A DNA stretch of 48,834 nt from Rhizobiaceae bacterium (lineage in GTDB: Bacteria; Pseudomonadota; Alphaproteobacteria; Rhizobiales; Rhizobiaceae), in contig JAEPMD010000008.1 in assembly GCA_017644105.1 (NCBI GenBank), positions 1 to 48,834 of the forward strand. The letters run 5' to 3'. The notes under the pieces are model-generated. The model saw only the letters and a list, made by a program, of their open reading frames with translations, made no database searches and had not been told where the DNA came from. The position numbers and the translations under genes were made by a program. The number at the start of each line of letters is the position of its first letter. The stretch's first letter is position 1. This document shows, one piece after another, positions 26,274 through 34,800 of this stretch.

Positions 26274-27195
26274 CGTGGGTTCAAGCACCTCTACGGATAA
26301 TGTGAAGCTCGCAATATCTGCGATTATCTTTGCCGTATTTTCTTTGTCCCTTGGTGATGCGATCATCAAATCGATCAGCGTGAGTTTTCCGCTCTGGCAA
26401 CTCTATGTATTGCGATCCGTTATCGCCATTCCCTTATTATTGCTTTTCATTAAATGGCGACGTCCAGACTTAAAGCTATTACCAAAAGCCATAGGGTGGG
26501 TATTGTTGCGAAGCTTCTTCATGGCTGCAATGCTCGCCACTTATTATATCGCGTTGCCGCACCTTCAGCTTTCCGTCGCCGCTGCTGCATACAATACGCT
26601 GCCGCTTTTCATTATCCTTTTATCTGCAATCATATTGCGTCAAAAAATCCAGCCTATTGGATGGTTCGCCATCGGATTGGGTTTTGTGGGCGTTTTATTT
26701 CTGCTGCGCCCAACCATTGATGGATTTAATCTTTATGCGCTGCTACCACTTTTTGGCGCTGTATTGCATGCCAGCGCCATGCTGCTCACCCGTACAAAAT
26801 GTAAAAACGAAAACCCACTGATACTGACATTATTCATCAATTACATGTTCATCGCCATCGGCGCGAGTGTATCTTTAAGTCTGCTTGCACTTAACCTGCC
26901 GCAAGAGGTCGTTGGGGTGAACGAGTTCTTACTAAGCGGCTGGGTTCAGATTGGTCTGATTGAGATTATCGCTCTGGTGATATTGGCAACCACAATTTTG
27001 GTTGGCAATATATTTGGCGCCATCGGCTATCAAATCGCCTCCCCGCATATCGTCGCGCCATTTGATTATTTCTATTTGATATTCAGTGTTCTTTGGGGTG
27101 TTTTATTTTTCTCAGAATTTCCAAACACGTCGACAATTATCGGAATGATCCTGATCACTTCCGCGGGCTTAATCACGATCCGGCAAAAGTCATAA
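26266..27195 (+). CDS. EamA/DMT-superfamily transporter
   Basis: About 309 residues with ten predicted membrane helices in two EamA repeats (first repeat up to about residue 140, second from about 150). Typical features: LGDAIIKSISVSFPLWQLYVLRSVIAIPLL at the start and PFDYFYLIFSVLWGVLFFSEFPNTSTIIGMILI near the end. ATG 26266 overlaps the aminotransferase stop; the frame from 26230 lies within that gene. Family members export amino acids or metabolites. The coupling to the aminotransferase suggests export of its product. Confidence 0.88.
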   Translation: MASVGSSTSTDNVKLAISAIIFAVFSLSLGDAIIKSISVSFPLWQLYVLRSVIAIPLLLLFIKWRRPDLKLLPKAIGWVLLRSFFMAAMLATYYIALPHLQLSVAAAAYNTLPLFIILLSAIILRQKIQPIGWFAIGLGFVGVLFLLRPTIDGFNLYALLPLFGAVLHASAMLLTRTKCKNENPLILTLFINYMFIAIGASVSLSLLALNLPQEVVGVNEFLLSGWVQIGLIEIIALVILATTILVGNIFGAIGYQIASPHIVAPFDYFYLIFSVLWGVLFFSEFPNTSTIIGMILITSAGLITIRQKS

Positions 27196-27324
27196 AAACT
27201 CGCAACTCCAATATTCGAGATTGTAGAATTACAACTCTTGCAAACTCATATCTGAAATCTTACGTTTTAACGACTTGATTGGCGTCCAAAACGCGACTGT
27301 AACAGGCAAAAGAAAGTTGACGAT

Positions 27325-27720
27325 ATGAAGAAGCTCAAGACATCCTCCAAAGATATGGTAGCTGCCGCACGTGCGCGCATTGAGGAGATTGAAACAGCTG
27401 ATCTGATCAATATGGTTGATGATGAAAATGTGGTGATCGTCGATATTCGGGATATAAGAGAGCGCGAGCGCTCAGGATATATTCCTGGCAGTTTTCACGC
27501 GCCACGCGGGATGATCGAATTCTGGGTTGATCCAGATAGCCCATATTTCAAAGACGTTTTTGCGCAGGACAAGAAATATGTCTTTCACTGCGCATCGGGT
27601 TGGCGTTCGGCCCTCACAGTTGCCACCTTAAACGATATGGGGTTTGAGGCGTCACATCTCAAAGAAGGGTTTTCCACATGGGAAAGCCAAGGCGGGCCGG
27701 TCGATACTGACAAGTCATAA
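27325..27720 (+). CDS. Rhodanese-domain protein
   Basis: 131 residues: a single rhodanese domain with the persulfide loop CASGWRS (Cys 89). It can transfer sulfur from thiosulfate or a protein persulfide to an acceptor in the cytoplasm. About 40 residues precede the domain and look like a helical, charged extension. ATG 27325 is preceded by AAGAAAG. It stands alone after a 129-bp gap and ends 13 bases before the convergent GH1 stop. Confidence 0.88.
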   Translation: MKKLKTSSKDMVAAARARIEEIETADLINMVDDENVVIVDIRDIRERERSGYIPGSFHAPRGMIEFWVDPDSPYFKDVFAQDKKYVFHCASGWRSALTVATLNDMGFEASHLKEGFSTWESQGGPVDTDKS

Positions 27721-27733
27721 CGCGCTAATCGCG

Positions 27734-29065
27734 TTATGAAGTCAGCATATTTTGCAGCATGTAATAGGATTTTTTAGGCGTACGCTCTTGCGTCTCAAAA
27801 TCGACATGCACAATGCCAAAACGCTCCTCATAGCCAAAGGCCCATTCGAAATTATCCAAAAGTGACCACGCGAAATAGCCTTTCACATTAACGCCACTAT
27901 CAATCGCAGAATTCACAGCCGCTAAATGCACCTGGAAAAACTCGCAACGAAGATCATCTTCAACATTGCCATCGATCACATTGTCATGCCAGGCCATGCC
28001 ATTTTCAGTGACATAGATCGGAATATCTTTTGAATATTCGTTGGAAATTCTATTGAGGAAAAATTCCAAACCTTCAGGATAAATCTCCCAATTCATGGAC
28101 GTTTTTGGCAAGTCGCCTTTATGTGACTTAGCAAATGGGAACACACCTGTGCCATCATCGGAGATGAAATTGCGGGTGTAATAATTCAGCCCCAACCAAT
28201 CAATTGGCTGGGAGATGGCCTTCATATCTTCCTGCCAGCCTTCGGGCATATGAGGCGCGAAATATTCCATCACATTGTCAGGATATGTCCCTTTAAAGAT
28301 CGCATCGATAAACCAACGATTATAGATACCATCAAACAAATCGCGCGCACGAATATCCTCGTCCTTATCGCTATCAATCGCACCGAATTCCATGTTCAAA
28401 ACAATACCAGCGTTGACATCACATTCATTGCGAATAGCCTCCATCCCAAACCCGTGGGCCAAAAGGATATTGTGCATAGATTTAACACCAGCTTCGAGCG
28501 AGGTGAGACCCGGTGCATGATGTCCCAAAAAGTGGGAAAGCCATGCCACACACCAGGGTTCATTGATCGTTGCAATAGATGATAATCGATCACCATATCG
28601 GCCTGCAATGATAGCCGCAAAATCGGCAAAATATTTCGCCGTATCACCGGTTTGCCAACCACCTTTTTCAGACAAGGCCAAAGGAAGTTCCCAATGATAC
28701 AGAGTGAGGTGCGGTTCTAACCCCCGCGCCAGACAACCATCGATAACCTTCTCGTAAAAATCTAGTCCATCTGTGAGCGGTTTACCCTTGCCTTCCGGTT
28801 GAATGCGCGGCCACGCCGTTGAAAAGCGATAGGCCGTCATGCCAGCATTTTGGATCAGATCGAGATCTTCCGCCCATTTTTCATAATGCGCACAGGCAAT
28901 GTCACCGTTGGAATTGTTGACCGTGCCGCCTCGTTTGGCAAAATCATCCCAATGCGATGGGCCTACGGTGCCAAGCTTTGTACCTTCGATCTGATAAGAC
29001 GAGGTTGCAGCACCGAAGATGAAATCATCAGGAAATGCCTGACGTGAAATGTTTTGACCGCTCAT
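27734..29065 (-). CDS. GH1 family beta-glucosidase
   Basis: 443 residues. Acid/base Glu 169 is in TINEPW and nucleophile Glu 354 in YVTENGMAW; ATSSYQIEG near residue 25 is a substrate-site signature. No signal peptide, so it cleaves imported beta-glucosides or beta-galactosides in the cytoplasm. GGGGGAT precedes ATG 29065. A palindrome matching 13 of 14 positions of the LacI operator of the sugar operon lies 68-81 bp upstream, so it is probably co-regulated with the CUT1 transporter 19 kb away. Confidence 0.93.
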   Translation of the reverse strand: MSGQNISRQAFPDDFIFGAATSSYQIEGTKLGTVGPSHWDDFAKRGGTVNNSNGDIACAHYEKWAEDLDLIQNAGMTAYRFSTAWPRIQPEGKGKPLTDGLDFYEKVIDGCLARGLEPHLTLYHWELPLALSEKGGWQTGDTAKYFADFAAIIAGRYGDRLSSIATINEPWCVAWLSHFLGHHAPGLTSLEAGVKSMHNILLAHGFGMEAIRNECDVNAGIVLNMEFGAIDSDKDEDIRARDLFDGIYNRWFIDAIFKGTYPDNVMEYFAPHMPEGWQEDMKAISQPIDWLGLNYYTRNFISDDGTGVFPFAKSHKGDLPKTSMNWEIYPEGLEFFLNRISNEYSKDIPIYVTENGMAWHDNVIDGNVEDDLRCEFFQVHLAAVNSAIDSGVNVKGYFAWSLLDNFEWAFGYEERFGIVHVDFETQERTPKKSYYMLQNMLTS

Positions 29066-29132
29066 ATGAGATCCCCCTCATCAAGGCATTTCAGACAGAA
29101 CACGATTGTTGGTTCTGCTGATTAGTGTAAAA

Positions 29133-29146
29133 TATAATCGATTACA
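29133..29146. promoter_or_regulatory. LacI-type operator upstream of the GH1 gene
   Basis: TATAATCGATTACA differs at one position from the perfect TGTAATCGATTACA upstream of the sugar operon. It is surrounded by A/T-rich promoter-like sequence. Confidence 0.65.
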
Positions 29147-29221
29147 TATATAATTACAAATACATTATTGGCAAGCAATTTCTTACATAGGTACATTCAA
29201 AATTTCATAAAGGAAGCAAGT

Positions 29222-29710
29222 TTAAATGGTCACGAGATAAGGCTCGTCAAAGAAATACTCTTCCAGATTATTACCTTCGCCAATGCGATCAACAATCAGG
29301 AATTTAGATGCATTATTTAATGGGGTCAGGACCCCATGCCAGACATTGCGGTGGTAATTTACCCCCTGCCCGCCTTCGGATAAAAACGCAACAGGCTGTT
29401 TTGGTGTTCCATTATCATCTTCGGCGACAATCACCAAAAACGGCTGCTGCTCCAGCGGGATAAAAGCCTGACTGCCAAGCGGGTGGCGTTCAACCATATT
29501 AAGCTTCAGTGGCACCTCGTAAGGACGACCGAAACCTAAGCTGATACCAGTCTCCCCACCATTTCCAATCACATCTGCGATTGCCAAGCCATGATAGCGA
29601 TCGCAAAAGCCGTTATTGATGGCAAAATCAGGTTCGCGATCAAAGTCAATTACATCACCAAAGGGTACGAAAAGCTTTGATGTAAGTGCAGTCGCTTTAA
29701 TCTCAATCAT
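29222..29710 (-). CDS. allA: Ureidoglycolate lyase
   Basis: 162 residues, the usual size. The enzyme splits ureidoglycolate into glyoxylate and urea. Conserved family stretches are FVPFGDVIDFD near residue 15, INNGFCDRYHGLA near 30, MVERHPLGSQAFIPL, and GVNYHRNVWHGVLTPL, whose His residues line the active site. It starts two bases after the allE stop, so it is coupled to it. It is the last gene of the leftward purine operon. Its product urea needs a urease that is not in the window. Confidence 0.92.
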   Translation of the reverse strand: MIEIKATALTSKLFVPFGDVIDFDREPDFAINNGFCDRYHGLAIADVIGNGGETGISLGFGRPYEVPLKLNMVERHPLGSQAFIPLEQQPFLVIVAEDDNGTPKQPVAFLSEGGQGVNYHRNVWHGVLTPLNNASKFLIVDRIGEGNNLEEYFFDEPYLVTI

Positions 29711-29712
29711 CT

Positions 29713-30537
29713 TTAAAAGCTCAATTTGGCGTGGCGATTGACATCTTTATAAAGCAAATATCTAAATTTGCCCGGACCGCCAGCATAACATGCTTGCGGG
29801 CAAAATGCGCGTAGCCACATAAAGTCACCCGCTTCAACCTCAACCCAATCTTGATTAAGCCGATAAACCGCTTTGCCTTCCAAAACATATAATCCATGTT
29901 CCATCACATGCGTTTCAGCAAAAGGAATGACGGCACCTGGTTGAAAGGTCACCACATTAACATGCATATCGTGACGTAGATCGTCTGAGTCTACAAATCG
30001 CGTTGTCGCCCAAGCACCATCGGTATCCGGCATCGGCGTCGGTTCAACATCCTTGTCGCTCGTGATCACCACATCCGGATAATCGATGCCTTCGACCTTC
30101 TCATATTTTTTGCGTATCCAATGAAAAGTTGCAGGGTCCCCTGCATAATTTTTCACCGTCCATGTGGTTGTTGGCGGAATATAAGCAAATCCGCCCGCAC
30201 CTAAGACATGCAATTCGCCATTAATAGTAAGCGTCAAGTCACCACTGACAACAAAAATAACGCCTTCAGCCTCGGGATCGAGCTCAGGCTTTTCACTGCC
30301 ACCACCTTCGGAGACTTCGACAATATATTGCGAGAATGTTTCAGCAAACCCAGATAGTGGTCGGGCGATAACCCAAACACGGGTATTCTCCCAAAACGGC
30401 AATTTGCTTGTCACAATATCCTGCATTGTTCCATGCGGGATCACAGCATAAGCATCGGTAAAAACAGCGCGGCCGGTTAGAAGTTCAGATTGTGAAGATA
30501 GGCCACCCTTGGGTGTGGCATAGGTTTTGGCACTCAT
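29713..30537 (-). CDS. allE: (S)-ureidoglycine aminohydrolase
   Basis: About 274 residues with two cupin domains (YlbA/AllE family): the first around GVIFVVSGDLTLTINGELH, the second around FQPGAVIPFAETHVMEHGLYVLEGKAVYRLN, which holds the metal ligands (Glu, His, His). It releases ammonia from ureidoglycine to give ureidoglycolate. The start is placed at ATG 30537, where homology begins, rather than 30552, which would overlap the upstream gene. It lies 11 bases after the puuE-OHCU fusion and is coupled to allA. Confidence 0.92.
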   Translation of the reverse strand: MSAKTYATPKGGLSSQSELLTGRAVFTDAYAVIPHGTMQDIVTSKLPFWENTRVWVIARPLSGFAETFSQYIVEVSEGGGSEKPELDPEAEGVIFVVSGDLTLTINGELHVLGAGGFAYIPPTTTWTVKNYAGDPATFHWIRKKYEKVEGIDYPDVVITSDKDVEPTPMPDTDGAWATTRFVDSDDLRHDMHVNVVTFQPGAVIPFAETHVMEHGLYVLEGKAVYRLNQDWVEVEAGDFMWLRAFCPQACYAGGPGKFRYLLYKDVNRHAKLSF

Positions 30538-30548
30538 AGTCTTCTTTC

Positions 30549-31976
30549 TCAATCGTGTGGCAAAATATCGTTAAGACGCAATCTTGCGATCCGCTCAACT
30601 TGTCGGCATGCGGTTTTAAATTCTTCGGATTGATCGTTTCCAATACGCTGCTTAAACGCATCCAGTATCTGGGCTTTAGTATTGTCCTTAACCGCAATGA
30701 TAAAAGGGAATCCAAATTTGTCGGTGTAAGCTGAATTCAACGCCGTAAATTCATCCCGCTCGTTATCAGTTAATGCATCCAATCCAGCGCTTGCTTGTTC
30801 TTGGGTGGATTCTGCCGTTAACTGTTTCGCGGCTGCTAATTTTCCAGCAAGATCTGGGTGAGCATTGAGAACCCCTAATTTCGCGTCATCTGAAGCGCTT
30901 CTGAAATGATAAACCAATGCCGCATGTAACCCGCAGGCCGTATCGTTTGCCGGGCCTAATTCATCATCAAATGCAAGCTCTGCAATCCAAGGTGAATGCT
31001 CAAATATCCCGCCATAATGTTCGATGAACACGTCTTTATCCATTTGGCTGGGTTGCGCTGATTGTGCTTCAGCTGGATGATGTTCACGCCAATGCCGCGC
31101 AATATCAATACGGCGTGCGCACCAAACCCGCTCATGCGATTGCACATAATACAAGAAGCGCTCCAATGCCGCAGCGCGACCCGGACGCCCCACCAGGCGG
31201 CAATGCAATCCGATATTCATCATCTTCGGATGGCCTGCCAATCCTTCCGCATAAAGCACATCAAATGTGTCTTTTAAATATGCATAAAATTGATCACCGG
31301 AGTTAAACCCTTGCGGTGTCGCAAAGCGCATATCATTACAATCTAATGTATAAGGAATGATCAGCTGCTGATGGCCTTTGTGATCATACCAATAGGGCAA
31401 ATCATCTGCGTAAGTATCAGAGACATATTCAAAGCCGCCCTCTTCACAGATCAGATCAACCGTATTGACCGAACAGCGACCAGTATACCAACCCAAGGGG
31501 CGTTCACCTGTCACCGCCGCATGCATATCAATCGCGGTTCGCATGTCGTCGCGTTCAGCATCTTTTTCAAAGTCTTTATATTCAATCCACTTCAAGCCAT
31601 GCGAAGCGATTTCCCAATCCGCAGTTTGCATGGCTTCCACTTGCGCGGGCGAACGCTTTAAAGCTGTCGCAACACCGTACACTGTGACCGGAATATCGCG
31701 CGATGTGAACATCCGGTGCAATCGCCAAAATCCAGCACGTGCACCATATTCGTAAATTGATTCCATGTTCCAATGGCGTTGGTCAGGCCATGCAGCGGCG
31801 CCTACAATTTCAGACAAAAATGCTTCCGATGCTTTATCGCCATGAAGAATGTTGTTTTCGCCGCCTTCTTCATAATTAACGACAAACTGCACTGCGATCG
31901 CAGCATTGTTTGGCCAAACACTCTTGGGTGTGTTTGCACCGCAACCTTGCATGTCTCTGGGATATCTATTTGGCAA
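30549..31976 (-). CDS. puuE: Fusion of allantoinase PuuE and OHCU decarboxylase
   Basis: 475 residues. The N-terminal 300 form a polysaccharide-deacetylase-like allantoinase (PuuE type: AVQFVVNYEEGGENNILHGD, WEIASHGLKWIEY, GWYTGR). From about residue 310 comes an OHCU decarboxylase of about 160 residues with HPDLAGKLAAAKQLTAESTQEQASAGL. The fusion joins the step producing S-allantoin from OHCU to the next step, opening the ring to allantoate. The start is TTG 31976, with GGAG at 31984-31987; the N-terminus MPNRYPRDMQG agrees with PuuE proteins. It heads the leftward operon puuE-allE-allA. Confidence 0.93.
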   Translation of the reverse strand: MPNRYPRDMQGCGANTPKSVWPNNAAIAVQFVVNYEEGGENNILHGDKASEAFLSEIVGAAAWPDQRHWNMESIYEYGARAGFWRLHRMFTSRDIPVTVYGVATALKRSPAQVEAMQTADWEIASHGLKWIEYKDFEKDAERDDMRTAIDMHAAVTGERPLGWYTGRCSVNTVDLICEEGGFEYVSDTYADDLPYWYDHKGHQQLIIPYTLDCNDMRFATPQGFNSGDQFYAYLKDTFDVLYAEGLAGHPKMMNIGLHCRLVGRPGRAAALERFLYYVQSHERVWCARRIDIARHWREHHPAEAQSAQPSQMDKDVFIEHYGGIFEHSPWIAELAFDDELGPANDTACGLHAALVYHFRSASDDAKLGVLNAHPDLAGKLAAAKQLTAESTQEQASAGLDALTDNERDEFTALNSAYTDKFGFPFIIAVKDNTKAQILDAFKQRIGNDQSEEFKTACRQVERIARLRLNDILPHD

Positions 31977-32064
31977 AATTCACTCCGACTTTAGAACTTT
32001 ACTTTATCGTTTATCATCGCGAACACTATCAGTTTTATTTTGAAGAATATTCGCATTAAATTTA

Positions 32065-32979
32065 TTACGCACTGCCATCTACCAATTGCTTTTTCAGCTC
32101 TTTGGACATGAAATCAATGAACAGGCGAATTTTGGGATCCTGAAGTCTCTTATGTGGGTATACACATGAAAACGGCAGACTAATCGGTGGCGTCTCTTTC
32201 ACGACTTCGACCAATTCACCGCTTTGCAAATATTGCTTCACCTCAAAGACCGGTTTGTTGATAATGCCACAGCCTGAAAGCGCCCAATCGGTTAGAACAT
32301 CACCATCGTCTGATTCAAGCGGGCTGACAAATTCATAGCGCTCGATTTGATCGCCGGTTTTCAAGCTCCAGAAAAATTCCGTCAAACCCGGATATCGCAG
32401 CAAAAGGCATCGATGGTTATATATAAACAGATCCCCTGCCCGTTCTGGCATGCCGTGGTTTTTTATATATTCCGGCGAAGCGCACAAAACACGATCGAAA
32501 TCATAGATCGGTAAGACCCGCAATTCTGAATCAATCAAGCGCCCGAGCACAAAGGCCGCATCCAAGCCTTCATTGGTGATGTCCACTTTGCGATCGGACA
32601 AACGCAGGCGCACATTGATATCAGGATAGATTTCCTGAAAAGCCGGAACAATCGGCGCAATTACCTTTTTACCGATACCTAATGGGGCAGAAACAAAGAT
32701 TGTACCTTTGGGCTTTGAAGTAATTTCTGACACACTGCCCTCGACCTCATTGATGGTATCAAGGATCTTTACCGCGCCTTTATAAAAGAGCTCACCTTGT
32801 TGTGTTGGCGTTAAGTTCCGTGTTGTCCGATTAAACAATCTCGCGCCCAGATGCTTTTCCAGCTCTGAAATACGGCTGCTTGAGACTGCCGGAGAGATAC
32901 GTAAATCCCGCCCAGCTGCCGACATTGAGCCTAATTCATACACCCGTACGAATGTTTTTAGGTTGTTGACATAAGACAT
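32065..32979 (-). CDS. LysR family transcriptional regulator
   Basis: 304 residues. Winged helix-turn-helix at the N-terminus (FVRVYELGSMSAAGRDLRISPAVSSSRISELEKHLGARLF, split here across the HTH), then an effector-binding domain with two subdomains from about residue 90. It is divergent from puuD with a 127-bp gap and lies immediately before the leftward purine operon, so it probably senses a purine intermediate and controls one or both units. The gap is A/T rich; no unambiguous T-N11-A box could be singled out. Confidence 0.88.
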   Translation of the reverse strand: MSYVNNLKTFVRVYELGSMSAAGRDLRISPAVSSSRISELEKHLGARLFNRTTRNLTPTQQGELFYKGAVKILDTINEVEGSVSEITSKPKGTIFVSAPLGIGKKVIAPIVPAFQEIYPDINVRLRLSDRKVDITNEGLDAAFVLGRLIDSELRVLPIYDFDRVLCASPEYIKNHGMPERAGDLFIYNHRCLLLRYPGLTEFFWSLKTGDQIERYEFVSPLESDDGDVLTDWALSGCGIINKPVFEVKQYLQSGELVEVVKETPPISLPFSCVYPHKRLQDPKIRLFIDFMSKELKKQLVDGSA

Positions 32980-33106
32980 GAGACCAACATAGCATTATCA
33001 TTATTTTTTTGAAAGTGCTGGAATTTTATTGTTATTCTATCCTCTTAAAATGGGTGTCAAAATGATATGAATAATGAGCATATAAGCTTAAAAGAGGGAT
33101 CAGAAC

Positions 33107-34342
33107 GTGTACGAATTTGCGATTAGCATGGAATGGGTGTCATTTGCCGCGCGTTGGTTTCATGTGATCACGGCAATTGCCTGGATCGGCTCTTCCTTTT
33201 ATTTTATCGCGCTCGATCTCGGGCTTCATAAGCACGACAATCTGCCAAAAGGTGCTGCCGGTGATGAATGGCAGGTGCATGGTGGGGGCTTTTACCACAT
33301 TCAAAAATACATGATTGCGCCTGAAAAAATGCCGGAAAACTTGGTCTGGTTCAAATGGGAAGCCTATAGCACTTGGCTCTCCGGGTTCGTGCTTCTCGCA
33401 CTGGTTTATTATCTAGGTGCAGAGCTATATCTCGTTGATCCCAATGTTTTGGATATCACACCGACAACCGGAATTTTGATATCTTTGGCTTCAATTGGCT
33501 TTGGTTGGATCGTCTATGATTTGCTCTGCAAGTCACCAATCGGCAATGACAATACAAGATTGATGGTTCTCCTCTATTTCGTGCTTGTTGCCATGGCATG
33601 GGGATATACGCAGGTCTTTTCTGGGCGCGCAGCATTTTTACATCTGGGCGCATTTACCGGCACCATCATGTCGGCCAATGTGTTCTTCATCATCATTCCA
33701 AATCAGAAAAAAGTTGTCGCGGATCTTTTAGCTGGCAAAAGCCCCGACCCTGCACTTGGCATGCAAGCCAAACAGCGTTCGACACATAATAATTATCTGA
33801 CTTTGCCAGTTATTTTCTTGATGTTGTCAAACCATGCACCATTGGCATTTGCAACGGAATTTAACTGGATTATCGCCTCACTTGTGTTCTTAATGGGCGT
33901 GACAATTCGCCATTATTTCAACACCAAGCATGCGCGCAAGGGCAATCCAACATGGACTTGGCTTGCCACAACCATCCTCTTTATCATCATCATGTGGCTC
34001 TCAACCGTACCCAAAGTATTGGTTGGTGAAGATGAAAGCGCAAAGCTTACAAATTACGAACAGCAATTCGTCTCAGCAACACATTTTGAACAGGTGCGTG
34101 ACACAGTTTTAGGACGATGCTCAATGTGTCATGCCAGCGAACCAGTTTGGGATGGCATTATTGCAGCGCCAAAAGGTGTTTTGCTTGAAACAGATGCACA
34201 AATCGTAAAAAACGCCAAAGCGATATATTTGCAATCTGGCCGCAGCCACGCCATGCCGCCTGCCAATATTACGTTTATGGAAGAGAGCGAGCGCAAAGCC
34301 GTGGTTCAATGGTATAATGAAGTCATCGCGGGAAAATCATGA
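33107..34342 (+). CDS. puuD: Membrane urate oxidase PuuD with C-terminal cytochrome c domain
   Basis: 411 residues. About eight membrane helices (residues 10-310) form the PuuD/DUF989 domain with conserved His/Trp residues near the start (ARWFHVITAIAWIGSSFYFIALD). A c-type cytochrome domain follows, with heme motif CSMCH (338-342) and a likely axial Met 383 (HAMPPANIT). It oxidises urate to 5-hydroxyisourate and passes electrons to the respiratory chain instead of making H2O2. GTG 33107 follows GAGGGA. It opens the ten-gene purine operon. Confidence 0.92.
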   Translation: MYEFAISMEWVSFAARWFHVITAIAWIGSSFYFIALDLGLHKHDNLPKGAAGDEWQVHGGGFYHIQKYMIAPEKMPENLVWFKWEAYSTWLSGFVLLALVYYLGAELYLVDPNVLDITPTTGILISLASIGFGWIVYDLLCKSPIGNDNTRLMVLLYFVLVAMAWGYTQVFSGRAAFLHLGAFTGTIMSANVFFIIIPNQKKVVADLLAGKSPDPALGMQAKQRSTHNNYLTLPVIFLMLSNHAPLAFATEFNWIIASLVFLMGVTIRHYFNTKHARKGNPTWTWLATTILFIIIMWLSTVPKVLVGEDESAKLTNYEQQFVSATHFEQVRDTVLGRCSMCHASEPVWDGIIAAPKGVLLETDAQIVKNAKAIYLQSGRSHAMPPANITFMEESERKAVVQWYNEVIAGKS

Positions 34343-34436
34343 CCCAAATGAATAGCATTTTTTGCAAAAAGTGACTTGAACAAGACAACTGTGGAGATAG
34401 CATCGGTTGAATATCGATTAGGAGAATCAAAACCAA

Positions 34437-34799
34437 ATGAACGCCGCAACAAATGACCAAGGTCGCTTAACGACACATGTGCTTGATACAGCAAATGGGA
34501 CGCCGGCTGCTGGAATGAAAATCGACCTTTATAAAGTCGATAATGGCGCCAAATCTCACATTCTCTCAATCAAAACGAATGATGACGGCCGCGCAGATTC
34601 TCCCCTTATGGAAGGTGATAGCTTTCAAGAAGGTGTCTATGAATTGGTGTTTCAAGTTGGGCAATATTTTTCGCGCGGCGAAGAGATTAGCTTCTTAGAT
34701 GAAGTCCCAATCCGCTTTGGCATCAACAATGCTGATGAGCATTATCATGTACCATTGCTGGTTTCCCCCTTCAGCTTTTCAACATATCGAGGCAGCTAA
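34437..34799 (+). CDS. uraH: 5-Hydroxyisourate hydrolase
   Basis: 120 residues, the transthyretin-related HIU hydrolase. LTTHVLDTANGTPAAGMKIDLY at the N-terminus has the conserved His, and the family C-terminus YRGS closes the protein (YRGS at 117-120). It converts the PuuD product to OHCU, which the fusion protein decarboxylates. ATG 34437 follows AGGAGA. A 94-bp gap separates it from puuD. The next gene starts within two bases of its stop. Confidence 0.95.
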   Translation: MNAATNDQGRLTTHVLDTANGTPAAGMKIDLYKVDNGAKSHILSIKTNDDGRADSPLMEGDSFQEGVYELVFQVGQYFSRGEEISFLDEVPIRFGINNADEHYHVPLLVSPFSFSTYRGS

Positions 34800-34800
34800 A

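Noticed and set aside
30891-30904. GAAGCGCTTC palindrome resembling a LacI operator
   Set aside because: It lies inside the OHCU decarboxylase coding region and is explained by codons; no promoter is near.
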